Shown here piece after piece: positions 63,955 to 64,000 of a stretch of DNA of 64,000 nt. Both the position numbers and the translations under genes were made by a program. Numbering within the stretch: position 1 is the stretch's first letter; each line of letters starts with the position of its first letter. Below the pieces are notes generated by a model. That model did not search any database, had not been told where the DNA came from, and worked only from the letters and a program-made list of their open reading frames with translations. This stretch comes from Pleurodeles waltl (lineage: Eukaryota; Chordata; Amphibia; Caudata; Salamandridae): positions 132,079,106 to 132,143,105 of the forward strand of contig NC_090447.1 of the NCBI RefSeq assembly GCF_031143425.1, written 5' to 3'.

Positions 63955-64000
63955 ATGGCACGTGTCACAGGGAAACGGGCCACGGCCTTCAGCACGGAGG
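63955..64000 (+). CDS. second Myb/SANT-like Harbinger protein, first codons
   Basis: ATG at 63,955 opens MARVTGKRATAFSTE up to the window end. This aligns with MARLTVERASAF at 54.89 kb and MARVSGERAP at 33.37 kb. It places the second Myb gene again upstream of, and antisense to, transposase exon 2. Confidence 0.75.
   Translation, partial: MARVTGKRATAFSTE

Larger units (their letters stand above)
59570..64000 (-). mobile_element. Harbinger transposon, second family member, cut by window end
   Basis: It begins GGCCCTCATTATGAACTTGG after TTA. Inward it carries a NAIF1-like gene (plus, 60,168-61,678), a HARBI1-like transposase (minus, 63,369-62,159) and the start of the second Myb-like gene (plus, from 63,955). 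Reversed, this is the same gene order and relative orientation as the 8.8-kb element. Proteins differ clearly between the two, so they belong to different subfamilies with the same architecture. Confidence 0.85.

Noticed and set aside
1..64000. Host protein-coding exons or tRNA/rRNA genes
   Set aside because: No frame outside mobile elements showed a recognisable host domain with splice sites, and no cloverleaf-like or rRNA-like sequence was noticed by eye. A dedicated tRNA and protein search would be needed to exclude small ones.

Overview
This window looks like intergenic DNA from a very large, transposon-rich vertebrate genome. I found no exon of a recognisable host gene; almost everything I can interpret is mobile DNA. 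A salamander, probably a newt, is the best fit. The reasons are a Neptune-like Penelope element, a Gmr1-like Ty3/gypsy element, a foamy-virus-like retroviral remnant, an L1, and several Harbinger elements with multi-exon genes. The species call rests on remembered families, not on a search.

Layout. 1-14.9 kb holds old fragments: a diverged tandem repeat, an AT/AC microsatellite, small inverted-repeat elements, a decayed Penelope-like element (3.1-6.15 kb, minus), Harbinger gene scraps (10.2-13.9 kb) and a 608-bp element built as a chain of hairpins (12,629-13,236). 14.9-44.1 kb is a nest. Ty3/gypsy element A (minus) is split inside its reverse transcriptase by Gmr1-like element B (plus, 15,429-42,339, TSD GTACA). 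B was itself hit four times: by a solo retroviral LTR in its 5' LTR (15,588-16,438, TSD GGAG), a 9.9-kb endogenous retrovirus in gag (18,197-28,094, minus, TSD CCTC), an 8.8-kb Harbinger transposon in pol (28,741-37,554, TSD TAT), and a 962-bp Harbinger-type MITE in the integrase (38,443-39,404, TSD ATA). Without these, B is about 6.4 kb. A full-length but broken L1 (45,330-51,234, 15-bp TSD) follows. After it comes a foamy-like provirus remnant (51.7-57.4 kb), interrupted by a 2.77-kb composite insertion that carries a deleted Harbinger copy. Another Harbinger element starts at 59,570 and leaves the window.

How the parts work together. The retrovirus has near-identical LTRs (one difference seen in 794 bp), open gag, pol and env, and gag and pol in one frame separated by a single TAG. 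The 8.8-kb Harbinger carries three genes: a HARBI1-like DDE transposase, a NAIF1-like Myb/SANT protein, and a second Myb/SANT-like protein. The second Myb gene lies antisense inside the large first intron of the transposase gene, and its C-terminal tail is made of minisatellites. The copy at 59.6-64 kb shows the same gene order in mirror image, so this layout is a property of the family. Element B has integrase before reverse transcriptase and a SCAN-like capsid domain, the two hallmarks of Gmr1-like gypsy elements.
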